A stretch of 64,000 nt of DNA from positions 2,480,001 to 2,544,000 of the forward strand of contig CP096136.1 in the NCBI GenBank assembly GCA_023213215.1, read 5' to 3'. The translations under genes and the position numbers were made by a program. The notes below the pieces were generated by a model. That model had not been told where the DNA came from. It made no database searches and saw only the letters and a list, made by a program, of their open reading frames with translations. Below, in pieces: positions 18,447 through 27,407 of this stretch (position 1 is its first letter; each line of letters opens with the position of its first letter). The stretch comes from Flavobacterium sp. JAD_PAG50586_2. GTDB lineage: Bacteria > Bacteroidota > Bacteroidia > Flavobacteriales > Flavobacteriaceae.

Positions 18447-20380
18447 TTACTGGATATATTGTTTTGGCAAGCGTAATGTAACTCTCGTTCCTTTTACGAT
18501 ATTGTTTTCCTCTAATTCCTTAATCTCAATTTGTGCCGATTTGGAAATGGTGGCCTCCATGATTTCCAATCTTTTCCGTGTAATTTCTAATGCCATCGAC
18601 TTATGGGCTTTCATCGAATTTTCCTTGATGGCTGTGGATTTTGTAATTCCGATTCCGTTATCTGTAATGGTACAGACCAACTGATCGTTCTCCACATTAA
18701 AGTCGACTATAATCATTCCGTTTCCTTCTTTTGGAACCAATCCGTGAAGGATGGCATTTTCAACAAAAGGTTGTATCAATAAGGGTGGCAATCCCATATT
18801 AAACTCAACACTTTCACTCGATTTGATGATGAACTCAAACTTGTCATGAAAGCGCAGTTGTTCCAATTCTAAATAGTTTTGCAGGCTTTCAATTTCCTTA
18901 TCTATCGGAATCAAGGCATCTTTTGAATATTCTAAAGTAAGACGCATCAATTTTGAGAATTTAGAAAGATATTTTAAGGCCGAATCCGTTCCGTTCTGTA
19001 CAATAAAACTCGAAATAGAACCAAGGCAATTGAAGACAAAATGCGGATTCATCTGAAGGTGCAAAGCTTTTTGTTCATATTCTGCAACTTCTTTCTGAAG
19101 TGTCAGACGACGTTTTACCTGATGACGGTTAATCAGCACGAAAATTAAACCAATCAGCAACAGCGTACCAATGATAGAAAAGAGCAGTAATAAGTGTTCA
19201 CGCTTGTTTTTTTCCTGAAATAAAGCTTCCTTTTTCTGGAACTCAAAATCCATTTCGGCACGGTCAAATTTCTTCGTGCTTTCCATAGTATTCAGGCTGT
19301 CACGCACAATAATGTAGTTTTTGTAATGCTGTAGCGAAAGTGCCGGCTGATTTTGTTCGCCATAAATATCGCTTACGAGTTTTTCGGAATGATAGGTTTG
19401 GTCAAGCACTCCAATTTCCTTAGCATAAGTGAGCGATTTTGAAGCAAATGTCATAGCCTGATCGTTTTTTTCTGCTCAAAATAAAGTGTGCCTAAATTGT
19501 ATAATGCCAACGAAGCTCCAAATTTATTCTGTATGCTTTCATAAAGTTCCAACGACTTTTTATAATGCTTTTCTGCTTTGGCTGTGGCTTTTATTTTGAT
19601 GTAATAATCACCCCAATAATTTTGTAATAAAGCTAAACCTCTGGTGTTCTCAATCGTTTCGAATAGTTTTTCTGCTTTTGAATAATAGGAATAGGCCTGC
19701 GGTAATTTGTTGGCTTCATAATAAATAACGCCAATATTCGTAAGTGTAACGGGAATGGTCTGTTCGCCAATTTCCTCTTGGATTTTCAAGGCATTTTTAA
19801 AATAGTCCAAAGCTTTTTGGTTGTTGCCCCTCGATTTATAAACGATGCCAATATTGTTATAGGACTTTGAAATGGCGTTTTTCTGATTGATTTTTTTATA
19901 GCGTTTCAATCCATTCTGGTAGTTATCGAGCGCTTCATAATAATTTCCTTCCTGCGAAAAAATAACGCCTAAACTGGAGTAGCATCGCGCCAAGCCATAA
20001 ATATAAGTTTTGTTTTCTTGGTCTGATTTCAGCAGCGATTCAAAAATAATTTTTGCTTTTTCAAATTGCTTTTTGGCTTCCGGATAATCCCCTACAATGA
20101 TATTTACATTTCCCAGATTGATAGCTGCATTTGCAAGACCATCTTTATAATTAATTTTTCTTGCCCAAATTTCTGCTTTAGAAGCATAATAAAAAGAGGA
20201 GTCAGTATAACTTTCCTTGAATTCAGATGCCAGATGATTGTAGATATTAACTTTGGCAGTATCCGTTTTAGCTACCTTGAAAACCCTTTTCAGGCTGTCA
20301 ATAGCCGCTTGTTGTGACCAACACAACTGACCCGTAAAAAGGATTAAGCTGTAAAGAATTATTTTAGATACCGTTTTCAA
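18447..20380 (-). CDS. TPR-containing LytS-type sensor histidine kinase, frameshifted
   Basis: Signal peptide (MKTVSKIILYSLILFTG), periplasmic TPR repeats to about residue 330, one transmembrane helix (LLLLFSIIGTLLLIGLIFVL), then a His_kinase domain with LHLQMNPHFVFNCL (phospho-His) and a HATPase with PPLLIQPFVENAILHG and ITDNGIGI. The reading frame breaks at a T7 run (19465-19471; A7 in gene): adding one A turns EQKKTIRL-stop into EQKKNDQAMTFASKSL and fuses the halves into a 644-residue protein. Without repair the N-terminal TPR part and the catalytic part are separate ORFs overlapping by 4 bp. Paired with the LytTR regulator downstream. Confidence 0.9.
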
Positions 20381-20405
20381 GACTATTTGATTTTAATTTC
20401 TGAAA

Positions 20406-20413
20406 CAAAGATA
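20406..20413 (-). promoter_or_regulatory. Probable -7 element of the sensor kinase gene
   Basis: TATCTTTG on the minus strand, 25 nt before the kinase ATG. No good -33 partner seen. Confidence 0.5.
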
Positions 20414-20526
20414 TAAGCATTATTGAGTAATAAATAAACGAATTTTTATTCAATGGATTTTACTTATTATTAACAGCTTTTTGATTATTATCTGAATTCA
20501 TCGATCAATTAAGTCGCCATATTATT

Positions 20527-20534
20527 TATATTTG
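20527..20534 (+). promoter_or_regulatory. Probable -7 element of the amylase gene
   Basis: TATATTTG on the plus strand, 25 nt before the ATG at 20560. Confidence 0.55.
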
Positions 20535-20559
20535 TAGCTATGACTTATTGAATTATAGT

Positions 20560-22430
20560 ATGAAAACAAGTTTAACTTTTGCCTTATTATTGAGTTGTGT
20601 TATAGCTAATACAACTATCGCACAAAAAAACACTTCTATGACGCCCAAACCCAAAGCCATAAACAAGCCTAAAAAAGAAGTAGTCTACCAGGTTTTTACC
20701 CGATTGTTCGGAAACAAGAATACCACCAACAAACCTTGGGGAACAATTGAGGAAAACGGTGTAGGAAAGTTTAATGACTTTACGGATAAAGCCCTGCAGG
20801 GAATTAAGAAACTCGGCGTAACCCACATTTGGTATACCGGAGTTCCGCATCACGATGTTATAAGGGATTATACTAAATACGGAATCTCCAATGATGATCC
20901 CGATGTGGTAAAAGGCCGCGCTGGTTCACCTTATGCTGTAAAGGATTACTATAATGTCAATCCAGATCTGGCGGTTGATCCTGCCAAAAGACTGGAAGAA
21001 TTCGAAGCACTAATTGCCCGAACACACGCAAATGGACTAAACGTTATTATTGATATTGTACCAAACCATATTGCGCGTAATTACCATAGCCTGAACAATC
21101 CGAAAGGCGTTACCGATTTTGGCGCAGAGGATGATACTTCTGTAGAATATGCAAGGGATAATAACTTCTATTACATTCCGGGAAAGGCATTTGAAGTGCC
21201 AACATCCGACAGTTATAAACCTTTGAATGGTGAAAAAATCCATTGAACGATGGAAAATTCTCTGAGTTTCCGGCAAAATGGACAGGCAATGGTTCGCGTG
21301 AAGCAAAGCCAGACATCAACGACTGGTATGAAACAATAAAAGTAAATTATGGCATTAAGCCCGATGGTTCAAAGGATTTTCCTGAATTGCCGGAAGGTTT
21401 TGATAAAAAGGATTATAAAGTGCATTTTGACTTCTGGAAAGACAAAGATGTACCAAGTTCCTGGAAGAAATTCCGTGATATTGCTTTGTATTGGATAGCG
21501 AAAGGTGTTGATGGTTTCCGATATGACATGGCTGAAATGGTTCCGGTTGAATTCTGGAGCTATATGAATTCGGCTATTAAGATGAAAAATCACAAAGCGT
21601 TTTTACTTGCGGAAGTATATAATCCAAAAGAATACAGAAACTATATCCGATTAGGTAAAATGGATTACCTGTATGACAAGGTGGAAACTTATGATCATTT
21701 AAAAGCTATCATCCAAGGAAAGGCACTGCCTGAACCACTTTCTGAAATCCAGCAGGATTTGGGAGACATCGAGCATCACATGCTTCACTTTTTAGACAAC
21801 CACGATGAGCAACGTTTGGCAAGCCCTGAATTTGCAGGAAGTGCAGAAAAAGGAAAACCAATGATGGTGGTTTCGTCTACAATCAGTTCGTCACCAACTA
21901 TGATTTATTTCGGACAGGAAGTCGGGGAAGATGGAAAAGAGGATGCAGGTTTTGGAAAACCATCACGTACTTCTATCTTTGATTATGTTGGAGTTCCCCA
22001 TCACCAACGGTGGATGAATGGTGGAAAATTTGACGGCGGACTATTATCGGAAGGTGAAAAGAAACTGCGTGATTTCTATAAACGATTATTGAATTTCACT
22101 ATAAACAGTAATGCCTTAATGGGCAAATTCAAGGAAATACAAACCATCAACAGAAACGAAACAACAGCTTATGACCCTGGCATGTACTCCTATGTTCGTT
22201 GGTATGACACAGACAGGCTAATAATAGTTGTGAATTTCTCCTGGGTAACAACGAGTAGCTTTCAATTAAAGATTCCGACAGATGTTATTAAAAATTGGAA
22301 CTTAAAGGATGGTTTATATCCGGTTAAAGATCAACTTTACGGAAGTTCAGCTCAGTTAAAGGTAACTGATGGTAAAGGAACCATTCAGCTGACGGTAAAG
22401 CCAAGCGAGAGTTTCATCTTTAAGTTATAA
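20560..22430 (+). CDS. GH13 alpha-amylase family protein, frameshifted
   Basis: ATG at 20560 starts a signal peptide (MKTSLTFALLLSCVIANTTIAQ). GH13 motifs appear in order: IDIVPNHIARNYH (region I), GVDGFRYDMAE (region II, nucleophile Asp), FLLAEVYNP (region III, acid/base Glu) and FLDNHDEQRLA (region IV, Asp). Frame breaks in an A6 run at 21233-21238: one extra A turns GEKIH-stop into GEKNPLNDGKFSEFP and gives 623 aa. No SusC/D genes are next to it. Its stop overlaps the convergent HisKA-like gene by 11 bp. Confidence 0.9.
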
Positions 22431-23070
22431 AACCTTTATTTTTAAGTTTCGGAAATGTTCTAAGGTGCTGACTTACTCTTTTTGTGTGAATGTATGTCGC
22501 CAATTCCTCAGTTAACTCATTTAAGGATAGGGCTGATTGTGAAAGCATTTGAATAAGTATGCTAGATTCTTCGGAGGATTTGTTCTCGTTTTCTTCCAAT
22601 AAATAGGAAATTCCTAAAATATTGGCAACAGGGCATCTAACCTTGTGTGAGATGATAAACATCATTTCCTCAAGGGTATCTATATGTTCCTTATGAAGGG
22701 TTTCAGCTCTTATTAATTCTCTATTTATTATTACTAATTCTTCAGCACGCTTACCTTTTTCATTGTTTTCAAAAAGTAGTTTTTTGTTAGCTATGGCTAA
22801 TTCAGCGGCACGTTTTCCTTTTTCATTATTTTCAAAGAGTAGTTTTTTATTGGCGACTACTAATTCAGCGGCGCGTTTCTCTTTTTCATTGTTTTCAAAG
22901 ATCAGTAGTATGTTTGCTTTGGCTAATTCCGATTCACGACTTTCTTTTTCCTTATAATGAAATAGTATTTTTTCATTAGCGCTAAGTAACGCTTCAGAAT
23001 ACTTTTCTAACTTTTCATTTTGTAAAGTAATTTTGTTATTAGCATTGATTAATTGGGCTTTATTTTCCAT
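22420..23070 (-). CDS. Coiled-coil protein with HisKA-like domain and no ATPase domain
   Basis: 216 residues. The first half is a charged coiled coil made of 21-residue units (starting at Asn 11, 32, 53, 74, 95, 116; consensus ANKKLLFENNEKGKRAAEL). The second half contains ISHKVRCPVANILGIS (His near 142) and ALSLNELTEELATYI, matching a histidine-kinase dimerisation/phosphoacceptor domain. No HATPase domain follows; the frame ends about 75 residues after the His. It might be a phosphotransfer or decoy partner, but that is inference. Confidence 0.75.
   Translation of the reverse strand: MENKAQLINANNKITLQNEKLEKYSEALLSANEKILFHYKEKESRESELAKANILLIFENNEKEKRAAELVVANKKLLFENNEKGKRAAELAIANKKLLFENNEKGKRAEELVIINRELIRAETLHKEHIDTLEEMMFIISHKVRCPVANILGISYLLEENENKSSEESSILIQMLSQSALSLNELTEELATYIHTKRVSQHLRTFPKLKNKGFIT
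22726..22977 (-). repeat. 63-bp tandem repeats inside the HisKA-like gene
   Basis: Four in-frame 63-bp units (residues 32-115); those from residue 53 on are close copies at the protein level (LLFENNEKGKRAAEL) and the outer ones are diverged. Likely to vary in copy number. Confidence 0.7.
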
Positions 23071-23302
23071 TTTTTTCTATACTTTTTCTGGGCTGAAAGT
23101 AAATGTAATTATAAGGAGCTTAAAAATCAGATGATTAGGCGGAATATGTTGTTGTGAGGGGTAATGTTGAAACAAAAGTCGCAAATTGTGAAACATTTTC
23201 GTTTCGTTTTTAAACCGCAACCTAAAAGAGTTTATGTTAAACGAAAGTAATCCAAGTTTAAGATAAAGCCAGACGGAATTTATATGTAAGCTATAAAAGA
23301 AA

Positions 23303-23328
23303 AACTCCCGGACCAAAAACCGGGAGTT
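23303..23328 (-). terminator. Terminator-like hairpin
   Basis: Perfect 9-bp arms AACTCCCGG / CCGGGAGTT with an 8-nt loop, followed on the minus strand by TTTCTTTT. It is a second terminator downstream of the one at 23462-23497, with about 130 bp and no ORF between them. The remaining intergenic sequence (23071-23302, 23329-23461) shows no convincing gene. Confidence 0.65.
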
Positions 23329-23461
23329 CTAAAAGTAGCTGTATATTTGCTGATAAGCTACCCAAATCTTTTCTTTAATCTAAACAAGTCAAAGTTCGGC
23401 ATTGTAGCTTCTTAAATTGTTACATAGTTTTAATTAATCATTATATGAATCACATTAAATA

Positions 23462-23497
23462 AAAAAACCTTTCAGATATTGATTTGAAAAGGTTTTT
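23462..23497 (-). terminator. Terminator of the sugar dehydrogenase gene
   Basis: AAAAACCTTTCA and TGAAAAGGTTTTT pair with one bulge; minus strand ends in a T tract. Located just after the stop at 23515. Confidence 0.8.
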
Positions 23498-23514
23498 ATA
23501 TGTCATTTTTTTCT

Positions 23515-24873
23515 CTATTTGATAACGATTTTCCTTTTGTCAACAAGTCTTTTTTCTGTATTGAGTAATTGAAGGTAATAGACTCCAGCGGCTAGTTTAC
23601 TTACGTCTATGCTGGTCGTATATTTTGCCGAGTAGACTTCTTTTCCTTCTCCATTAGTCAATACAACAAAACTGATACTGCCATCAGAATCTATATTGAG
23701 CACATTGTCTGACGGAACAGGATATATTTTAGTCTTATTTTCTTCTGGATTGTTTGTCCCCAATGCCTGGTTTTTTAATTCTATTATCCTGTCATCAGCG
23801 GCAATTGGACTTCCTGCATAATCCCTATTGGAAGTGCATATAAATATGCGTCCATCCGGAATTGCCACAACATCCCTTAGCCTTCCATAAACGTTTGTCA
23901 GATACATGTTTTGCTGTACGACCTGTGAGCCATCGTCATTTAGTTTTAACTGGATTAATTTTTTGTCTTTTAAAACCGCCACTAATAAAGAGTTATTCCA
24001 TTCGGGGATTGCGGTGTTTTGATATAAATCGATACCGCAGGGTGCAATTGATGGTGACCATGACCAGGTGGGTTCCTTAACGTTATTGGCTGTACAAAAA
24101 GTAATTTCAGCTCCAGTGTTACAAACGCCTTCTACTGTTGGCCAACCATAATTCCTATTTTGCTCAATGATATTGACTTCATCATTGGCGCCGGTTCCGT
24201 GTTCGGAGCTGTATAATCTGCCGTTGCCATAACACAAACCTTGTGGATTCCGGTGACCCCATGTCCAAATGTAGCTGCCTGGTATTGGATTGTCAGTTGG
24301 AATGCTTCCATCTAAATTCATCCGTAGTACTTTTCCGTTTACAGTGTTTAGGTTCTGTGCCGTGGGAGAATTATTATAGGTATCGCCTAAACTGATGAAT
24401 AATTTATCATTGAGTATGACCATCCTCGAACCGTTATGTGAAACTCCAGCCGGAATGGCTCCAAGTATGATGGTAGGATTGAGTAGAGTATTATTGGCAA
24501 CATCATATTCATACCTAACGATTTTGGAAGTTGTTGTGGAATAAGTATAATGTACGTAGAGGTAATGATTGGTATTGAAATCGGGATGCAATATGATGGA
24601 GTGCAGGCCTACACTGAAGCCAAAAAGTACTACATCGCTAATGGCGAAAACCTGCTGCACCTGATAAGTGTCGGGATTCATCCTTTTGATATTTCCTCCG
24701 AGTTCGGTAAACCAGATCCAGCCGTCCTGACCGTAGGCCATATCCCAGGGCACATTTAGATTGGATGCGACTACCGTATGTTGTACTATAGTAGTCCCAA
24801 GATTAATTTGTGAGTAGGATAAGGAATTTAAAAAGAGGCTTACCAAAAAGAATAAAGTAGTTGTTTTTTTCAT
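23515..24873 (-). CDS. Secreted PQQ-dependent sugar dehydrogenase with T9SS sorting domain
   Basis: 452 residues: signal peptide MKKTTTLFFLVSLFLNSLSYS, a six-bladed GSDH beta-propeller (NVPWDMAYGQDGWIWFTELGG, WTWGHRNPQGL, SSEHGTGANDEVN, NYGWPTVEG) and a C-terminal type A sorting domain (TKIYPVPSDNVL to AGVYYLQLL). The family oxidises aldoses with PQQ or acts on related sugars; exported to the surface by T9SS. The gene stands alone, with its own promoter box and terminator. Confidence 0.92.
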   Translation of the reverse strand: MKKTTTLFFLVSLFLNSLSYSQINLGTTIVQHTVVASNLNVPWDMAYGQDGWIWFTELGGNIKRMNPDTYQVQQVFAISDVVLFGFSVGLHSIILHPDFNTNHYLYVHYTYSTTTSKIVRYEYDVANNTLLNPTIILGAIPAGVSHNGSRMVILNDKLFISLGDTYNNSPTAQNLNTVNGKVLRMNLDGSIPTDNPIPGSYIWTWGHRNPQGLCYGNGRLYSSEHGTGANDEVNIIEQNRNYGWPTVEGVCNTGAEITFCTANNVKEPTWSWSPSIAPCGIDLYQNTAIPEWNNSLLVAVLKDKKLIQLKLNDDGSQVVQQNMYLTNVYGRLRDVVAIPDGRIFICTSNRDYAGSPIAADDRIIELKNQALGTNNPEENKTKIYPVPSDNVLNIDSDGSISFVVLTNGEGKEVYSAKYTTSIDVSKLAAGVYYLQLLNTEKRLVDKRKIVIK

Positions 24874-24928
24874 TGAGTTACTGTTTAGATTGCTGTTTTG
24901 AGATTAAATGACTGAAAATCAATTACAA

Positions 24929-24936
24929 CAAATTTA
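24929..24936 (-). promoter_or_regulatory. Probable -7 element of the sugar dehydrogenase gene
   Basis: TAAATTTG on the minus strand, about 55 nt upstream of the ATG, with TTG 16 bp further upstream. Confidence 0.5.
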
Positions 24937-24975
24937 AATAAAATTATCTCAACAATTTTATTAGGTAGCTAAGAC

Positions 24976-25409
24976 TTAGTTTAACTTATAAATATCGTCA
25001 TAGGTAATATAATCTTCCCGTCCGATGATATACATTATTTTTCCGTTTTCATCTAATATCGTCCCAACGTTTTCATCTTTTAGCGGAAAGCGTATCTGAT
25101 AACCTCTGCCATCACTTAAATGAATGCCATAGGTTTCTACGGAGTTTTCTGTTGCAACTGAATTCTGGGTGTAATCATAAGTTATAGATTTACCGGCGCT
25201 GTCTTTAAAGTAGAATTGTAATTGGAGTATAAAACCGTCCCGTTTCTATAACTGGTAGTTTCGTAAATAAAAACTTCATCTCCTGCTTTAGCGTTAATTC
25301 CGCTGCCTTTTTCCAGGACCCGATATCTTAGGCCTGATTGTGTTGAAATTACTGATTTCGAACAGCCGTTGAGAACCAGAAGTGAAAATAGAAGAATTAG
25401 CTTTTTCAT
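24976..25409 (-). CDS. Lipoprotein with FKBP-like N-terminus, frameshifted
   Basis: Starts with a lipoprotein signal (MKKLILLFSLLVLNGCSKS, lipobox LNGC). SGLRYRVLEKGSGINAKAGDEVFIYE resembles the beginning of an FKBP-type peptidyl-prolyl isomerase domain. As written it stops at 25182 (75 aa). One added base around 25203-25208 (ACTTTAAAG) switches into a long open frame reading FKDSAGKSITYDYTQNS and ending YITYDDIYKLN at 24976, giving about 144 aa. The second half is not a normal FKBP core, so the identity stays tentative. Confidence 0.6.
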
Positions 25410-25435
25410 GAGTCTGTGTAGTTTAAGAGCTGTTT

Positions 25436-25882
25436 TTACACGTTCATTTTTGAAAGTTCTTTTTCCAATCGGTCGAAATTCTCTTCGTTCTTGGGAACAG
25501 CAAATTTTCTAATCTTTTCAGATTCTTCTGCCGTGTCGAAAATCATCCTGAATGCTATTTTTGTTTTTGAATCGTCTAACTTTTCAAAAGTAATTTCCAT
25601 AGCAAATAAAGGTTGCGAAACTCTTGTCCAGCCTACTAATTCCTGAGGCTGTACTGTTTTAAATACAGAAGAATTCTCATAGTTTCCTATTTCCGGGCCA
25701 TGCATGGTGAGTATCCATTTTCCTCCAGGCCGAAGGTCAAATTCATGAATAGTGTTGGTAAAGCCTTCAGGTCCCCACCAATTTTTCAGATGTTGCGGAT
25801 TGGCGAATGCTTCATAAACCATCGTCACCGGATAATCTATAATCCGGGAACTGAAAATCTCACGATCGGAATTTGGATTCAT
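25436..25882 (-). CDS. SRPBCC (AHSA1-like) family protein
   Basis: 148 residues. START-like fold signatures: VYEAFANPQHLKNWWGPEGF, then FDLRPGGKW and VGWTRVSQPLF, typical of the activator-of-Hsp90-homologue-1-like SRPBCC family of ligand-binding proteins. The specific ligand is unknown. A TATATTTG box lies about 40 nt upstream. The lipoprotein gene follows by 26 bp. Confidence 0.9.
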   Translation of the reverse strand: MNPNSDREIFSSRIIDYPVTMVYEAFANPQHLKNWWGPEGFTNTIHEFDLRPGGKWILTMHGPEIGNYENSSVFKTVQPQELVGWTRVSQPLFAMEITFEKLDDSKTKIAFRMIFDTAEESEKIRKFAVPKNEENFDRLEKELSKMNV

Positions 25883-25924
25883 AATTTTAAGTTCTTTCTA
25901 TGGTTGTTGTAAAGTGAATGATGT

Positions 25925-25932
25925 CAAATATA
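25925..25932 (-). promoter_or_regulatory. Probable -7 element of the SRPBCC gene
   Basis: TATATTTG on the minus strand, 42 nt before the ATG at 25882. Confidence 0.5.
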
Positions 25933-25960
25933 TAAAATTGTTGTAAATGATTAAAAAAGA

Positions 25961-25988
25961 AAAACCCTCTCATTTCTGAAAGGGTTTT
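25961..25988 (-). terminator. Terminator of the helical hypothetical gene
   Basis: AAAACCCT / AGGGTTTT arms around a short AT-rich loop, 12 bp beyond the stop at 26000; T-rich on the minus strand. Confidence 0.75.
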
Positions 25989-25999
25989 AGTTTTGAATG

Positions 26000-26692
26000 T
26001 CATGAAGCTTTAGGTGTCTCTTCTTCAGCTTCACCGCTAATAGTGTTATAAAGTACATAATCGTTAAACTTCGCTACATCTGAAGTTTCCCAGATGGATT
26101 GTCCTGTATTAGTATACTTAACAAGTATTGTGTAGATTGTGTTACCGGCTTCCACACGGTCTTCCTGTTCGATGTCACGGTTTCCGATTTCAATATGCAT
26201 GTCTACAATAAGGTCTGCAAACTCTTCGCTCAGTGTAGTAATGGCTGTAAGCATTGCTGCGGTTAATCCGTTTTCAGACAAATCAGGAAGGAATTCGGTT
26301 CCTACGCGGACTACCCTTTTAGCAGTAAGCAGCAATTCGGAATCGCTTTGTTGTGATAAGGTATCAGTGCCGAATTTCTTGTATTTCGGTGTGCCAAATG
26401 GAAATACTAAAACGACTCTTGCCATAACGTCCCTAATGGCAGTTCGGAGTTCCTCGGCTTTGGCATCTTTGTTAGCCGTTACATTGGTTTGGTCTCCCAA
26501 TGCTTCTACATCAGTAAGTCGATTTGAAAACGAATCGATAAGTGCTTTTAAATCGTTCATTAAATTGGTGGTTATACCATACTGTTCAAACTGGGTTTTA
26601 TCCCTTAGCATGTAAGCCACTTTTTCTAACCCTTTCGTTACTAGGGTTCCGTCAGAATGTTTGTAAATTCTAACAACGTTTGGTTTTCTCAT
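26000..26692 (-). CDS. Hypothetical mostly helical protein
   Basis: 230 residues, no signal peptide. The sequence is rich in A, T, L, E and K in helical spacing, starting MRKPNVVRIYKHSDGTLVTKG and ending in an acidic tail (GEAEEETPK). I do not recognise a family with certainty. It is bounded by its own terminator and by an 18-bp perfect palindrome that touches its ATG. Next to it on the far side lie the 21-bp repeat track and a toxin-antitoxin pair. Confidence 0.7.
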   Translation of the reverse strand: MRKPNVVRIYKHSDGTLVTKGLEKVAYMLRDKTQFEQYGITTNLMNDLKALIDSFSNRLTDVEALGDQTNVTANKDAKAEELRTAIRDVMARVVLVFPFGTPKYKKFGTDTLSQQSDSELLLTAKRVVRVGTEFLPDLSENGLTAAMLTAITTLSEEFADLIVDMHIEIGNRDIEQEDRVEAGNTIYTILVKYTNTGQSIWETSDVAKFNDYVLYNTISGEAEEETPKAS

Positions 26693-26710
26693 AATTGAAA
26701 ATTTTCAATT
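26693..26710. promoter_or_regulatory. 18-bp perfect palindrome directly before the ATG
   Basis: AATTGAAAATTTTCAATT is fully self-complementary and ends one base before the start codon at 26692. It could be an operator or an RNA hairpin hiding the ribosome site. Confidence 0.5.
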
Positions 26711-26798
26711 TGTTAATAATGAGCGGTTATAGCCAATTTTATGCCAATTCTACTTACATAATTCTTAAAAATTTCTTAAGATTTAGATTACAGAGCTG

Positions 26799-26987
26799 CG
26801 GAAGCCTGTTTTCGGGCTACGGAAGCATTAACGGATTGTACAGAAGTGTGTAAAAAAGACGCGGAAGTGTGTAAAAAAGATATGGAAACTCATTTCGAAG
26901 GCAAGGAAGAATGTTTTGAAAGTACGGAAGAACATTTCGAAGAGACGGAAGCTCATTCTGAAGATACGGAAGCTCGCTCCGAGGCTG
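26799..26987 (+). repeat. Nine degenerate 21-bp tandem repeats
   Basis: CGGAAG or a one- or two-base variant recurs at exactly 21-bp spacing (26799, 26820, 26841, 26862, 26883, 26904, 26925, 26946, 26967). In one plus frame each unit encodes a heptad of type T-E-A-x-x-x-x (EECFEST, EEHFEET, EAHSEDT). That frame opens after a TAA near 26775 and has no ATG before the track; only a GTG at 26846 could start it (93 codons). Coding status is therefore unclear. Confidence 0.8.
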
Positions 26988-27083
26988 GGAGGGGTTGGAA
27001 ATGCTGGAAAGTCAGGTTTTGGAGGGTAGTTTATTATTCCCCAAATATGTTAAATTTTAAAAATAAAATAAAATTATATTTTT

Positions 27084-27108
27084 TGTACGTAAAAAACACG
27101 TACATTTG
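27084..27108 (+). promoter_or_regulatory. TA operon promoter with overlapping inverted repeat (putative operator)
   Basis: TACATTTG (27101-27108) fits the -7 consensus. Perfect 7-bp arms TGTACGT (27084-27090) and ACGTACA (27098-27104) are separated by 7 bp, and the right arm overlaps the -7 box. This is the layout expected for autorepression by a ribbon-helix-helix antitoxin. The start of transcription would be near 27114, leaving a leader of about 340 nt. Confidence 0.55.
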
Positions 27109-27180
27109 TAAAGCTAATACGCATTAAAAATAAAATTCTGTCAATTTATCATTAACTAAACTTACATTAATCTAACCAAC

Positions 27181-27407
27181 ACTCAACACACTCAACACAC
27201 TCAACACACTCAACATACTCAACACACACTCAATACACTCAATACACTCAATACACTCAATACACTCAATACACTCAATACACTCAATACACTCAATACA
27301 CTCAATACACTCAATACACTCAATACACTCAATACACTCAACATACTCAACATACTCAACACACTCAACATACTCAACACACTCAACACACTCAACACAC
27401 TCAACAC
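27181..27407 (+). repeat. 9-bp minisatellite, 25 units, in the TA leader
   Basis: Five ACTCAACAY units, a 2-bp slip (AC at 27226-27227), twelve identical ACTCAATAC units (27228-27335), then eight ACTCAACAY units. The array contains no G on the plus strand, and the whole stretch 27141-27453 is G-free. No start codon is present. It separates the promoter from the antitoxin ATG. Confidence 0.95.

Noticed and set aside
18447..20380. Programmed frameshift between the TPR and kinase parts
   Set aside because: The same missing-base pattern occurs in many unrelated genes of the window, so a shared sequencing cause is simpler.
23077..23316. 79-residue minus-strand ORF
   Set aside because: Composition looks like translated A/T-rich gap sequence, it includes the terminator hairpin at 23303, and shows no domain.
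26720..26745. Sigma-54-like GG-N10-GC pattern upstream of the 26692 gene
   Set aside because: TTGGCATAAAATTGGC has the right spacing, but the -12 part (TGGC, not TTGC) is imperfect and no sigma-54 activator gene is nearby.
26846..27127. 93-residue plus-strand ORF with heptads
   Set aside because: Only a GTG start, no ribosome site or promoter seen, and the last third is low-complexity A/T sequence. Given as a repeat, not a gene.
27181..27407. CRISPR-like array
   Set aside because: Units are 9 bp and contiguous, with no spacers and no cas genes nearby.
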